Shown here one piece after another: positions 8,367 to 14,764 of a stretch of 21,945 bases of DNA; position 1 is the first letter of the stretch, and each line of letters begins with the position of its first letter. Source of the DNA: Chromatiales bacterium (GTDB taxonomy: Bacteria; Pseudomonadota; Gammaproteobacteria; UBA6429; Thiohalophilaceae); NCBI GenBank assembly GCA_027001895.1, contig JALTLP010000110.1:1-21945 (forward strand). The letters run 5' to 3'. The position numbers and the translations under genes are program-made. Under the pieces are notes generated by a model, which saw only the letters and a program-made list of their open reading frames with translations, was not told where the DNA came from and searched no databases.

Positions 8367-9332
8367 ATGTTAGGACAACAACTCGATACCATCGTCTATC
8401 ATGTACGCCCCGGTGACAACCTGACAAAAATTATTTCCCGCTACTATGGCACGGTTACACCACAAAAAAGACAGGCGATTATCCAGCAAATACAAAATGA
8501 TAACCCCAAAGTTAAGAACCCGAATCATATCGTACCAAATCAGTTACTGTTTATAGATATACCACCACAATATTGTGCCGCTCCGACAGAAGAAACCAGC
8601 ACCCCGATTTTAAATATCACAAAACACCAGCTAAAACCATTACAACAACAATGGAATGCAGCCAGCCCAAAAGAACGAGATATGCTCTCCAGCCTTGCGC
8701 CGATTATGTTAGCGACCGGGAGTGCAGGTTTAACTTCTATAAAAACCAGTTTTCAAAGTAATGCGTCCATGTTACAGGAACTGGTGGAACTGTATGATGA
8801 ATACAAAGCCAATAAAATTACAAAAGGCCAGTACGACTACCGCCGTAGAAAGCTGATACAAAAATTTGAGTCCAAACTTGGCCCATTCAGGAAAATACTC
8901 TCGCGTAAAAAAACTCAACGCCAGATTTTGCGCATATCCCGCAAACGCGGCAGAAAACCAACAGCAAATATCACCCGACAAATAAATAAAATGGGCAAAC
9001 TTGCTAAATATGCCAAAGGCGGCGGTGCCATCCTGACAGTTGCAGGGCTCGGTGTTGCCTGTTATGAAATAGGCAAGACCGATGATAAGCATGAAAAGAA
9101 TGAAATACTGGTTGAGAGTTTGGGGAGTGTAGCGGGTAGTAGTATTTTTGGAATCGCTGTTGGTATCATTTTTATTGGTACACCTATTGGTTGGCTTGCT
9201 GGACTTGCGATAGGTGTAGGCACAGTCCTGGCGGGTATGGCCGGTGGTCAAGGAGCTAAACAAATCTATAATTTGTCAGGAAGCCAGATTGATTTGGTAA
9301 AGCAAACAGGGGTAACAAAATTTTGTTCGTAA
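8367..9332 (+). CDS. LysM-domain protein with glycine-rich membrane-inserting C-terminus; predicted antibacterial toxin
   Basis: I do not recognise this 321-residue protein as a named family member. Residues about 9-66 form a LysM domain (VYHVRPGDNLTKIISRYYGT to NQLLFIDIP), a peptidoglycan-binding fold. No signal peptide precedes it. The middle is helical, and about residues 160-215 are very rich in Arg and Lys. A first hydrophobic glycine-rich segment lies at about 216-232. After the boundary KHEK at 241-244 come two more hydrophobic Gly/Ala-rich segments (about 254-295) separated by TPIGW, like a glycine-zipper hairpin. The C-terminal 81 residues recur as a separate orphan module downstream, and the stop overlaps a two-helix membrane protein gene by 10 nt. 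That layout is typical of polymorphic toxins with cognate immunity genes. I infer a pore-forming or membrane-depolarising toxin. The delivery route is not visible. A non-toxin membrane protein remains possible. Confidence 0.7.
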   Translation: MLGQQLDTIVYHVRPGDNLTKIISRYYGTVTPQKRQAIIQQIQNDNPKVKNPNHIVPNQLLFIDIPPQYCAAPTEETSTPILNITKHQLKPLQQQWNAASPKERDMLSSLAPIMLATGSAGLTSIKTSFQSNASMLQELVELYDEYKANKITKGQYDYRRRKLIQKFESKLGPFRKILSRKKTQRQILRISRKRGRKPTANITRQINKMGKLAKYAKGGGAILTVAGLGVACYEIGKTDDKHEKNEILVESLGSVAGSSIFGIAVGIIFIGTPIGWLAGLAIGVGTVLAGMAGGQGAKQIYNLSGSQIDLVKQTGVTKFCS

Positions 9333-9733
9333 TCGCACCTGAAACAATCTGGACAATTTTCAGCTACCTGAGTATAACGGTTTTTGCTCTTATCTTTAGT
9401 GTATTGGTATATATTATTATTATGCATAATATTCTTTACCGCAGACTAGATCCAATTTTGTTTCAAAAACCCTGGTTTAATCAGGCTGAACTGACGATGT
9501 ATTCCACCTGGCCATTCAGCTTTAATAAAACACTTCAATATATGGGATTACTGACATTTCCTGAATATATGAAGAAAAAACGGTTTAAGGGACTTAAGAA
9601 AATACCGGAAGTATCATCAACTATAAAAAATGCAAGTAAAATATATATCTATTTACAGATTCTAACAGCTCTTGTTGGTATCGCCTGGTTTACGTATATT
9701 GGCGTGATTCTTTTAACAAATGAGACATTATAA
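9323..9733 (+). CDS. Two-helix membrane protein, predicted immunity protein 1
   Basis: This 136-residue protein of unrecognised family has membrane helices at about 10-34 and 107-131, joined by a basic loop of about 70 residues that should face the cytoplasm. The loop contains KPWFNQAELTMYSTWP and LTFPEYMKKKRFKGL. It is homologous to the protein at 10014-10442: 31 of 52 residues from Arg40 to Leu91 are identical by hand alignment, while the helices have diverged. The start is TTG at 9323, about 10 nt after AGGGG at 9308-9312. It overlaps the toxin-like stop by 10 nt, and the paralogue has an ATG at exactly the equivalent place, which supports this start. A membrane immunity protein is what a membrane-acting toxin would need, but that function is inferred. 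Confidence 0.7.
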   Translation: MFVIAPETIWTIFSYLSITVFALIFSVLVYIIIMHNILYRRLDPILFQKPWFNQAELTMYSTWPFSFNKTLQYMGLLTFPEYMKKKRFKGLKKIPEVSSTIKNASKIYIYLQILTALVGIAWFTYIGVILLTNETL

Positions 9734-9735
9734 AT

Positions 9736-10023
9736 TTGCAGCGCGCTTTTTTATTTTTTTACCCCCCCTATACTGGATATAAGCATGAAAAGAGTGAAAT
9801 ACTGGTTGAAAGTCTTGGGGGTGTTGGAGGCGGAATTTTATTTAGTGTTGCAACTGTCCTGTTAATGACAACCCCTGTTGGTTGGGTCGCTGCACTTGTG
9901 ATTGGAGCAGGAAGTGTTGCTGCTGGCTATGCTGGTAGCTCAATAGCAAAAAATACTTATAATACCTATTTTAAAAATACTAATTTAACGAAACTAACTG
10001 GTGTTAATAGGATATGTCATTAA
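9736..10023 (+). pseudogene. Orphan copy of the toxin C-terminal module (no LysM part, no good start)
   Basis: From Lys at 9781 the frame encodes a diverged copy of the last 81 residues of the LysM protein. Forty of 81 positions are identical by hand alignment with one gap, including KHEK, EILVESLG, TP-GW and the TGV near the end. The Gly/Ala-rich hydrophobic hairpin is kept. The only start available is a TTG at 9736 without a Shine-Dalgarno, giving 15 unrelated residues before the homology. The LysM and basic regions are absent. It therefore looks like a silent toxin-tip cassette rather than an expressed gene. It carries no internal stops or frameshifts, suggesting recent origin or selection as a recombination donor. 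It overlaps the next gene by 10 nt. Confidence 0.72.
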
Positions 10024-10442
10024 GTACTGTTTTTGAGGGTGTCGATCTACCTGGAATTCTGGCAGGAGGTTCTTTTGTTTTAGTTTTAATATTAATCGTT
10101 ATACTGGCAATTTTTCTCCATATCTTACATCCTATTTTAGCCAGGCGTTATGATCACCTTTTATTCAAAAAACCCTGGTTTAGCCAGGCTGAATTAACAC
10201 TTTACACAGCATGGCCACTCAACCTGATTCGCAGTATCCAGTATATGTATTTATTTACTTTTCCAGACTATCTGAAAAAAAGGCGGTTTAAGAATCTTGA
10301 TATTGAAATACCTGTTAGTAAAACAACGCTTATTATCTCAAGAATTTATATGAGCCTGCATATTTTATTGGTTCTGATAGGTATTGTTTTTTTTGTAAGT
10401 GGTGCTTATATCTATTTTTTTGTTACACCCTATGCTGAATAA
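10014..10442 (+). CDS. Two-helix membrane protein, predicted immunity protein 2
   Basis: This 142-residue paralogue of the protein at 9323-9733 has helices at about 16-37 and 110-136 and the same cytoplasmic-type loop (RRYDHLLFKKPWFSQAELTL, then LFTFPDYLKKRRFKNL). The ATG lies inside the last codons of the orphan toxin module (10-nt overlap), with GGTG about 10 nt upstream and AGGA very close to the ATG. The intact frame and conserved loop argue that it is still a functional gene although its partner toxin lacks a start. It could protect against siblings or neighbours that carry the second toxin tip. The family is unrecognised and the immunity role is inferred from position and homology. Confidence 0.7.
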   Translation: MSLSTVFEGVDLPGILAGGSFVLVLILIVILAIFLHILHPILARRYDHLLFKKPWFSQAELTLYTAWPLNLIRSIQYMYLFTFPDYLKKRRFKNLDIEIPVSKTTLIISRIYMSLHILLVLIGIVFFVSGAYIYFFVTPYAE

Positions 10443-10917
10443 TATAATGTGTTTTAACCAGACAATACTGAAAGCTTTTCTTGTCCTAAGCCTGCTTTTC
10501 TTTAATTCAGTCTGTGCTGCAAAAACTGAAAACGAAAAACCATGCAAAGATTCTTTTAAGTCCTTTCAAAATCTGCCAGATGAGGTATTGGTTGGTACAG
10601 ACATATTTCAGCTCACAACTTTCAAAGCCTCACAACAATCTTTACAAAAAAAATATGTGGCTGAAATGGGCGGTGCTATTTTAGAGATACGTATTACAAC
10701 ATCGGCAAATAAGAAAATGGTTACTCGAATATTCCAGGAGCCAGACGAAGCAGAAAATATACGAAAGTTTTCACCGCTTTGCCAGAAAAACGAATTTATA
10801 CGTGCTGGCAATATGTATGGAAAATTAGTTGAAGCCGGCATCCTTATCCTGGAAAAAAATTCAGAACACTCGACTATCCCGGATGATCTCTGGATTTACT
10901 ATCAAATAACAAATTAA
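10432..10917 (+). CDS. Small exported protein of unknown function
   Basis: About 161 residues with an N-terminal export signal (ILKAFLVLSLLFFNSVCAAK) and likely signal-peptidase cleavage at the Ala-Ala before Lys. The mature part is a polar 130-residue domain with two remaining Cys (in KPCKDSF and PLCQKNEF) that could form a disulphide. It contains VLVGTDIFQLTTF and DDLWIYYQIT. I recognise no family. The ATG at 10432 overlaps the preceding immunity-like gene by 11 nt. An ATG at 10447 is an equally good start, and neither has a clear Shine-Dalgarno. Overlap with the toxin/immunity island and similar AT-richness suggest it belongs to the island, perhaps as an accessory or a third, periplasmic protective protein. 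Its role is unknown. Confidence 0.6.
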   Translation: MLNNIMCFNQTILKAFLVLSLLFFNSVCAAKTENEKPCKDSFKSFQNLPDEVLVGTDIFQLTTFKASQQSLQKKYVAEMGGAILEIRITTSANKKMVTRIFQEPDEAENIRKFSPLCQKNEFIRAGNMYGKLVEAGILILEKNSEHSTIPDDLWIYYQITN

Positions 10918-10992
10918 ACTGCAATTCTTTGATTATCCATTGTTTATTGTCTACGCTTTAAAGATTCGTTAGTTTTTCTGGGGAGTGGAAAA

Positions 10993-11499
10993 ATGCGTCT
11001 TTCTATTACGTTATTCTTATTGATAATTTTCAATACACAACTAATGGCGGGGGAAACAGTAAAGCTTCCTGCCAGTTGCAGCGTCGATAAAATTCTTAAT
11101 ATGGTTCAATGCCCATTGGCAGATGATATCAGTATTGATGATGCGATTGACTCGATGAAGTTACGCGCTAATGTTCGCAATTTTAAACTGGTTGCCCACC
11201 TGCCGTTGTCCAAACAGGTTATTGCAATGGGACAAAAATCCAGCCGTATGGAAATTTTTCAGTTCTGTGATGCGCTTATTGCAAAACAAATGGTCGAGTT
11301 TAATAAGCTGTTTGCCGGTTTTCTACCCTGCCGTATTGCAGTGGTTGCCGATGCCAAAGGTAAGGGCTGGCTGGTAACCATGAACATGGACACCATGTTA
11401 CAAGCCGCAGGGATGACACCCAGACTAAAAAAGCTGGGTAAAACGGTACGCGACAGTATTTACTCTATTGTTGCTGCGGGGGTGAATGGCGATTTATAA
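10993..11499 (+). CDS. Exported DUF302-like protein
   Basis: This 168-residue protein has a signal peptide (about residues 1-19, cleaved near LMAGE). The mature domain resembles DUF302 proteins, which have no established biochemical role. The recognisable part is FQFCDALIAKQMVEFNKLFA followed by GFLPCRIAVV and a GKGWLVTMNMD strand. Two Cys, in QFCDA and LPCRI, are typical of this subtype, and two more (SCSV, VQCP) lie near the N-terminus. The start ATG at 10993 follows GGGAG at 10981-10985. It stands alone on the plus strand, converging with the hydantoinase gene with only 7 nt between the stops. Confidence 0.7.
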   Translation: MRLSITLFLLIIFNTQLMAGETVKLPASCSVDKILNMVQCPLADDISIDDAIDSMKLRANVRNFKLVAHLPLSKQVIAMGQKSSRMEIFQFCDALIAKQMVEFNKLFAGFLPCRIAVVADAKGKGWLVTMNMDTMLQAAGMTPRLKKLGKTVRDSIYSIVAAGVNGDL

Positions 11500-11500
11500 T

Positions 11501-11516
11501 AAAGCCTCAGGCTTTT
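11501..11516. terminator. Bidirectional intrinsic terminator between convergent genes
   Basis: AAAGCC (11501-11506), a 3-nt loop and GGCTTT (11510-11515) form a perfect 6-bp stem. T-rich sequence follows in both directions (TTTTC on plus, TTTATTAT on minus). The loop is the stop codon of the minus-strand hydantoinase gene, so the hairpin overlaps its last codons. It lies 2 nt beyond the DUF302-like stop. Confidence 0.55.
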
Positions 11517-13516
11517 CTGCTAAGTAACAGGTTGCCATAAACATCTTTACTGCATTGCCAGGCTTCGTCGATAAAGGTGGTGGCCGTGGTTTCGGTGATC
11601 AGTGCCGGGCCGTCAAGCACTTGCTGCAATGCAATATTTTCGCGGTGATAAACATGCATTAATGCCTCACTACCGGCAATTTTATGTGAGGTATACGGCT
11701 GCGCGTTCTCTTTTGTTGTTACTTTCTGCAAGGCTATTTCGGTTGGTAAGGCTTTTAAACCGACTCGCACATTGACCAGCTCCACCGGCAAATCCAGCGC
11801 ATGACCATAGCGTTTTAAATGCAGTTGCCGGAACTGCTCAAGGCTATCACCAACAGCAGCCGCATTTTTTAAATCGTAGCCAATATTGAGTGTATAAGAC
11901 TGCCCCTGGTAACGACAGTCCAGGCTTGCACCAATAACAATATCCTTTTTAGCAACCGACTCACCGATTAAAGCCTGCTCCCCCTGCATAATTAAATGTT
12001 GCAACTCGCTATCAATACTTTGTTTAACATTAAAGCTATCGGTTAATATGGTTGTCATGGTGCGTGATAACTCGCGCCCCTTTGCTGCCACCAGCATACC
12101 AAAAGCCGATAATACACCGGAATAAATCGGCACCATTGCCGTTTTCATTTGCAAGGCATCGGCTAACGCACAAACATGCAACCCCCCTGCACCACCAAAT
12201 GAGGTTAACGTTAATTCGCGTGGATCGATACCGCGTTGTACCGACATTACCCGTAAGGCACTGGCCATATGTTCGTTGGCTATTTTTATAATGCCTTCTG
12301 CTGTTTGTAAGCGGCTTAAGCCAAGCGGCTTAGCGATATTATCTATTGCCTGGCTAGCCGCATTAACATCGAGTGACATATTGCCGCCCAGAAAAGAGGA
12401 GGCAAGTAAACGCGACAAAACCAGATTGGCATCGGTAACCGTGGCCTGCGTTCCGCCCTGTGCATAACAGGCCGGCCCGGGGCTGGCGCCGGCTGACTGC
12501 GGGCCAACCTGTAACAGGCCACCCTCGTCGATATAAGCAATCGAACCACCACCGGCGCCAATGGTATGCATGTCAACCATTGATACAGCAACCGGGTAAC
12601 CAGCAACCCGCGACTCACTGGTTAACTGAATATCCCCGTGTATTAATGAAACATCGGTCGAGGTGCCACCCATATCAAAGGTTAACATTTGCGGTTGTTG
12701 TGATAAGCCGCCGATATAATGTGCCGCGGCCAGTCCACCGGCCGGGCCAGACAACAACATATGCACTGCCTGACTACCGGCATGTTCAGCAGCAATGGTA
12801 TTACCTGAACTTTGCATAACAGAAATACTTGCTTCAGGTAGTGCCTGCTGCAAACGCGACAGGTAACCTTTTACCAACGGGCCCACATAGGCATTAAGCC
12901 AGGTTGTGATACCACGTTCATACTCCTTGTACTCCGGCAAAATATTTGAAGAGCGTGAAATAAAAATAGTTTCGGTAAATTCAGAAACCAGCGCCTGTTC
13001 TATCTGTTTTTCAAAGCGATCATCCAGATAGGAATACAACAGATTAATCGCCACCGCCTGCGGCTTAATGTTTTTAATCTGCTTTATTAAATTTATTAAA
13101 TCTTGTTTACTTAATTCTTCGAGCACTTCTCCATGAGCAGATAATCGCCCGCCTGTCTCAAGACAATATTCTTCAGTCAGTGGTGGTTGCGGTGGTTCGG
13201 GTTGTAAATTGTAAAGTTCACGACGAGCCTGCCGGCCCAGGGTTAAGGTATCTTTAAAGCCACGGTTAGTAATGTATGTTGTACTAACACCTTTACCCTC
13301 TAACACGGCATTGGTTGCAACCGTAGAACCATGTACAATAAAAAGCTGTTCGGTTTCATCAAGCTTATCGAGGTGTAGCTGGCGTATGCCGGTAACAATG
13401 GCCTGTTCTGGTGAATGTGGAGTAGATAATACCTTGTGCGTAGTAAACTGATTATTACGTAACAAGACAAAGTCAGTAAAAGTACCGCCGGTATCAACGC
13501 CCAGATAAATATTCAT
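11507..13516 (-). CDS. Hydantoinase/5-oxoprolinase family protein, A (HyuA-type) subunit
   Basis: A 669-residue HyuA-type protein. The family hydrolyses hydantoins or 5-oxoproline in an ATP-dependent way, usually together with a HyuB subunit. The N-terminal ASKHA-like phosphate site is GVDTGGTFTDF (residues 6-16), followed by VHGSTVATNAVLEGKG. The central domain has LLSGPAGGLAAAHYIG, LTFDMGGTSTDVSL and HTIGAGGGSIAYIDEGG. Length and domain order are those of a complete A subunit. No hyuB is adjacent: the gene upstream is a diguanylate cyclase and the one downstream is convergent. The start ATG has no Shine-Dalgarno, but TATAAT ends 6 nt before it, so a leaderless mRNA is possible. Substrate cannot be told from sequence. 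With gshB and ggt nearby, 5-oxoproline is plausible but unproven. Confidence 0.88.
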   Translation of the reverse strand: MNIYLGVDTGGTFTDFVLLRNNQFTTHKVLSTPHSPEQAIVTGIRQLHLDKLDETEQLFIVHGSTVATNAVLEGKGVSTTYITNRGFKDTLTLGRQARRELYNLQPEPPQPPLTEEYCLETGGRLSAHGEVLEELSKQDLINLIKQIKNIKPQAVAINLLYSYLDDRFEKQIEQALVSEFTETIFISRSSNILPEYKEYERGITTWLNAYVGPLVKGYLSRLQQALPEASISVMQSSGNTIAAEHAGSQAVHMLLSGPAGGLAAAHYIGGLSQQPQMLTFDMGGTSTDVSLIHGDIQLTSESRVAGYPVAVSMVDMHTIGAGGGSIAYIDEGGLLQVGPQSAGASPGPACYAQGGTQATVTDANLVLSRLLASSFLGGNMSLDVNAASQAIDNIAKPLGLSRLQTAEGIIKIANEHMASALRVMSVQRGIDPRELTLTSFGGAGGLHVCALADALQMKTAMVPIYSGVLSAFGMLVAAKGRELSRTMTTILTDSFNVKQSIDSELQHLIMQGEQALIGESVAKKDIVIGASLDCRYQGQSYTLNIGYDLKNAAAVGDSLEQFRQLHLKRYGHALDLPVELVNVRVGLKALPTEIALQKVTTKENAQPYTSHKIAGSEALMHVYHRENIALQQVLDGPALITETTATTFIDEAWQCSKDVYGNLLLSRKA

Positions 13517-13522
13517 GGGCTA

Positions 13523-13567
13523 ATTATATCTATTTTTTCAGTGTTGCGGTGTTTAAATTAAACCCCG
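13523..13567 (-). promoter_or_regulatory. Candidate promoter and operator of the hydantoinase gene
   Basis: On the minus strand a perfect TATAAT (13528-13523) lies 6 nt before the ATG, which would place the transcription start at or next to the start codon. No good -35 is present. Instead an imperfect 21-bp inverted repeat (13547-13567, arms CGG-N-GTTTAA and TTAAAC-N-CCG, 9 of 10 pairs) covers the -33 to -51 region, the usual place for an activator. It could equally be a weak hairpin at the end of the cyclase mRNA. Confidence 0.35.
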
Positions 13568-13578
13568 GTAAAAATTTA

Positions 13579-14655
13579 TCAGGCAGATTTCGTATCCTGA
13601 TAATACTCGACCACAACCTGGTTTCGCCCCTGATGCTTGGCCTTGTATAAGGCATGATCGGCATAACCTAACAGCTTCTCCACTTCTTCGCCCTTATGCC
13701 ACTGCGCCACACCCATACTGACTGTTACCGGAATACTGTGTTGCTCAACCTGAAAAGGTTCTTCTTCTATATGTTTACAAATACGTTTTGAAATTCGTTC
13801 TGCAATTTTAATATTCGCTCCGGGAAACACCAGTACAAATTCCTCTCCACCATAACGCCCCAGCATATCATCCTGTCGTAATGCTGCCATCATGCGTGCA
13901 GATACACCTTTTAAAATTTCATCTCCCACCAGATGACCATATTCATCATTTACACATTTGAAATGGTCAAGGTCTATCATGGCTATGCAAAAATGATGGC
14001 CGCCTTCATTTGCTTTATCGACATTCGCCTGCAGAAAATCCATCACCCGCGCACGACTGGCAGCCCGGGTTAACTCATCACGTTCGACCTGTTTAGACAA
14101 AACCTGCCGTTCATCCATAAGGGCATTAATTGAGCTCGACATTTCATTCACTTTTTTATTGTAATAAGTTTCTATCGCCAGCGACATGTCAAGCGCAGTA
14201 ATGTTTAAGATCAGCTTTACAATATCAAGATACTCCTGGGTAGAAACGTTAAGATGTTTCAGAATAAATTCCAGAATAATCTCATTTAAAATACGATATG
14301 CCATTTCATAGTAGCTTATCGGCAAATTAATTTGTGCATGCACCTGACCAACTTTCAGGCGTTCTTCAAAGTATTCAGCGGAACTAAAGTTGACTCCGTA
14401 GGTCTTTAGGTAAAGTATCTGAGTGGCTTTTAAATTTTCCAGGCGAGTATGTTTATCAATAAAATTTTTAATATCAGGATAGGTTGTTAATTTGCGGTAG
14501 AACTCTGCTACAATTTGTTCGGCAAAAGGCTGAATGATTTTAGTTTGTAAAAAATCAATACCGGGCTGGTCTTCATCAGACAACCCCATAAAAGCAAGAC
14601 GTTTTTGCCGCTGTTCGTCATCAAAACCGTATTTATTACAGAGAGGTAATTTCAT
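13579..14655 (-). CDS. Globin-coupled diguanylate cyclase (heme sensor-GGDEF)
   Basis: This 358-residue cytoplasmic enzyme should make cyclic di-GMP under control of a bound heme ligand such as O2. The N-terminal 165 residues look like a globin-coupled sensor, with the probable proximal heme ligand His106 in VGQVHAQINLPISYYEMAYR. A helical linker (about 166-190) leads to the GGDEF domain. The active-site loop is GGEEF (269-273), with MIDLDHFKCVND for metal and base binding, and the inhibitory RxxD site is intact at 260-263. The usual DxLTGLxNRR start of the domain is degenerate here (DELTRAASRAR). Heme, not another ligand, is inferred from the fold pattern. It is divergent from the ABC operon and 62 nt upstream of the hydantoinase gene on the same strand. 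It may feed c-di-GMP into pilus or biofilm control, but no direct link is visible. Confidence 0.88.
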   Translation of the reverse strand: MKLPLCNKYGFDDEQRQKRLAFMGLSDEDQPGIDFLQTKIIQPFAEQIVAEFYRKLTTYPDIKNFIDKHTRLENLKATQILYLKTYGVNFSSAEYFEERLKVGQVHAQINLPISYYEMAYRILNEIILEFILKHLNVSTQEYLDIVKLILNITALDMSLAIETYYNKKVNEMSSSINALMDERQVLSKQVERDELTRAASRARVMDFLQANVDKANEGGHHFCIAMIDLDHFKCVNDEYGHLVGDEILKGVSARMMAALRQDDMLGRYGGEEFVLVFPGANIKIAERISKRICKHIEEEPFQVEQHSIPVTVSMGVAQWHKGEEVEKLLGYADHALYKAKHQGRNQVVVEYYQDTKSA

Positions 14656-14700
14656 ATAATATTTTACTTTCTTAAAAAGTTGCGTTATATCCCGTTTTAA

Positions 14701-14724
14701 TTAATATAAACTCATGTATATTAA
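14701..14724. promoter_or_regulatory. Perfect inverted repeat (operator candidate) between the cyclase and the ABC operon
   Basis: TTAATATA (14701-14708) and TATATTAA (14717-14724) form a perfect 8-bp inverted repeat with an 8-bp spacer, in the 109-bp divergent gap. A minus-strand sigma70-like pair, TTGCTA (14743-14738) and TATACA (14720-14715) with a 17-bp spacer, places the cyclase -10 inside the repeat. A dimeric repressor bound here would cover it. The site could also affect the plus-strand ABC operon, whose own promoter I cannot place. All-AT arms can arise by chance. Confidence 0.4.
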
Positions 14725-14764
14725 GGTTCATCTGACATAGCAAAAAGATCAAAAAGAAAAAACT

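Noticed and set aside
8772..9263. 163-codon minus-strand open frame inside the LysM gene
   Set aside because: It is antisense to a frame with a clear LysM domain and duplicated tip. It has no ribosome site or homology that I can see.
9762..9768. Frameshift in the seven-C tract as the cause of the missing orphan-tip start
   Set aside because: Shifting frame there would not join the tip to any LysM-like or toxin-like sequence. The preceding DNA encodes immunity 1, so the module is truly truncated.
12460..12819. 119-codon plus-strand open frame over the hydantoinase gene
   Set aside because: It is antisense to a highly conserved coding region and rich in His, Arg and Pro, as expected from a shadow frame.
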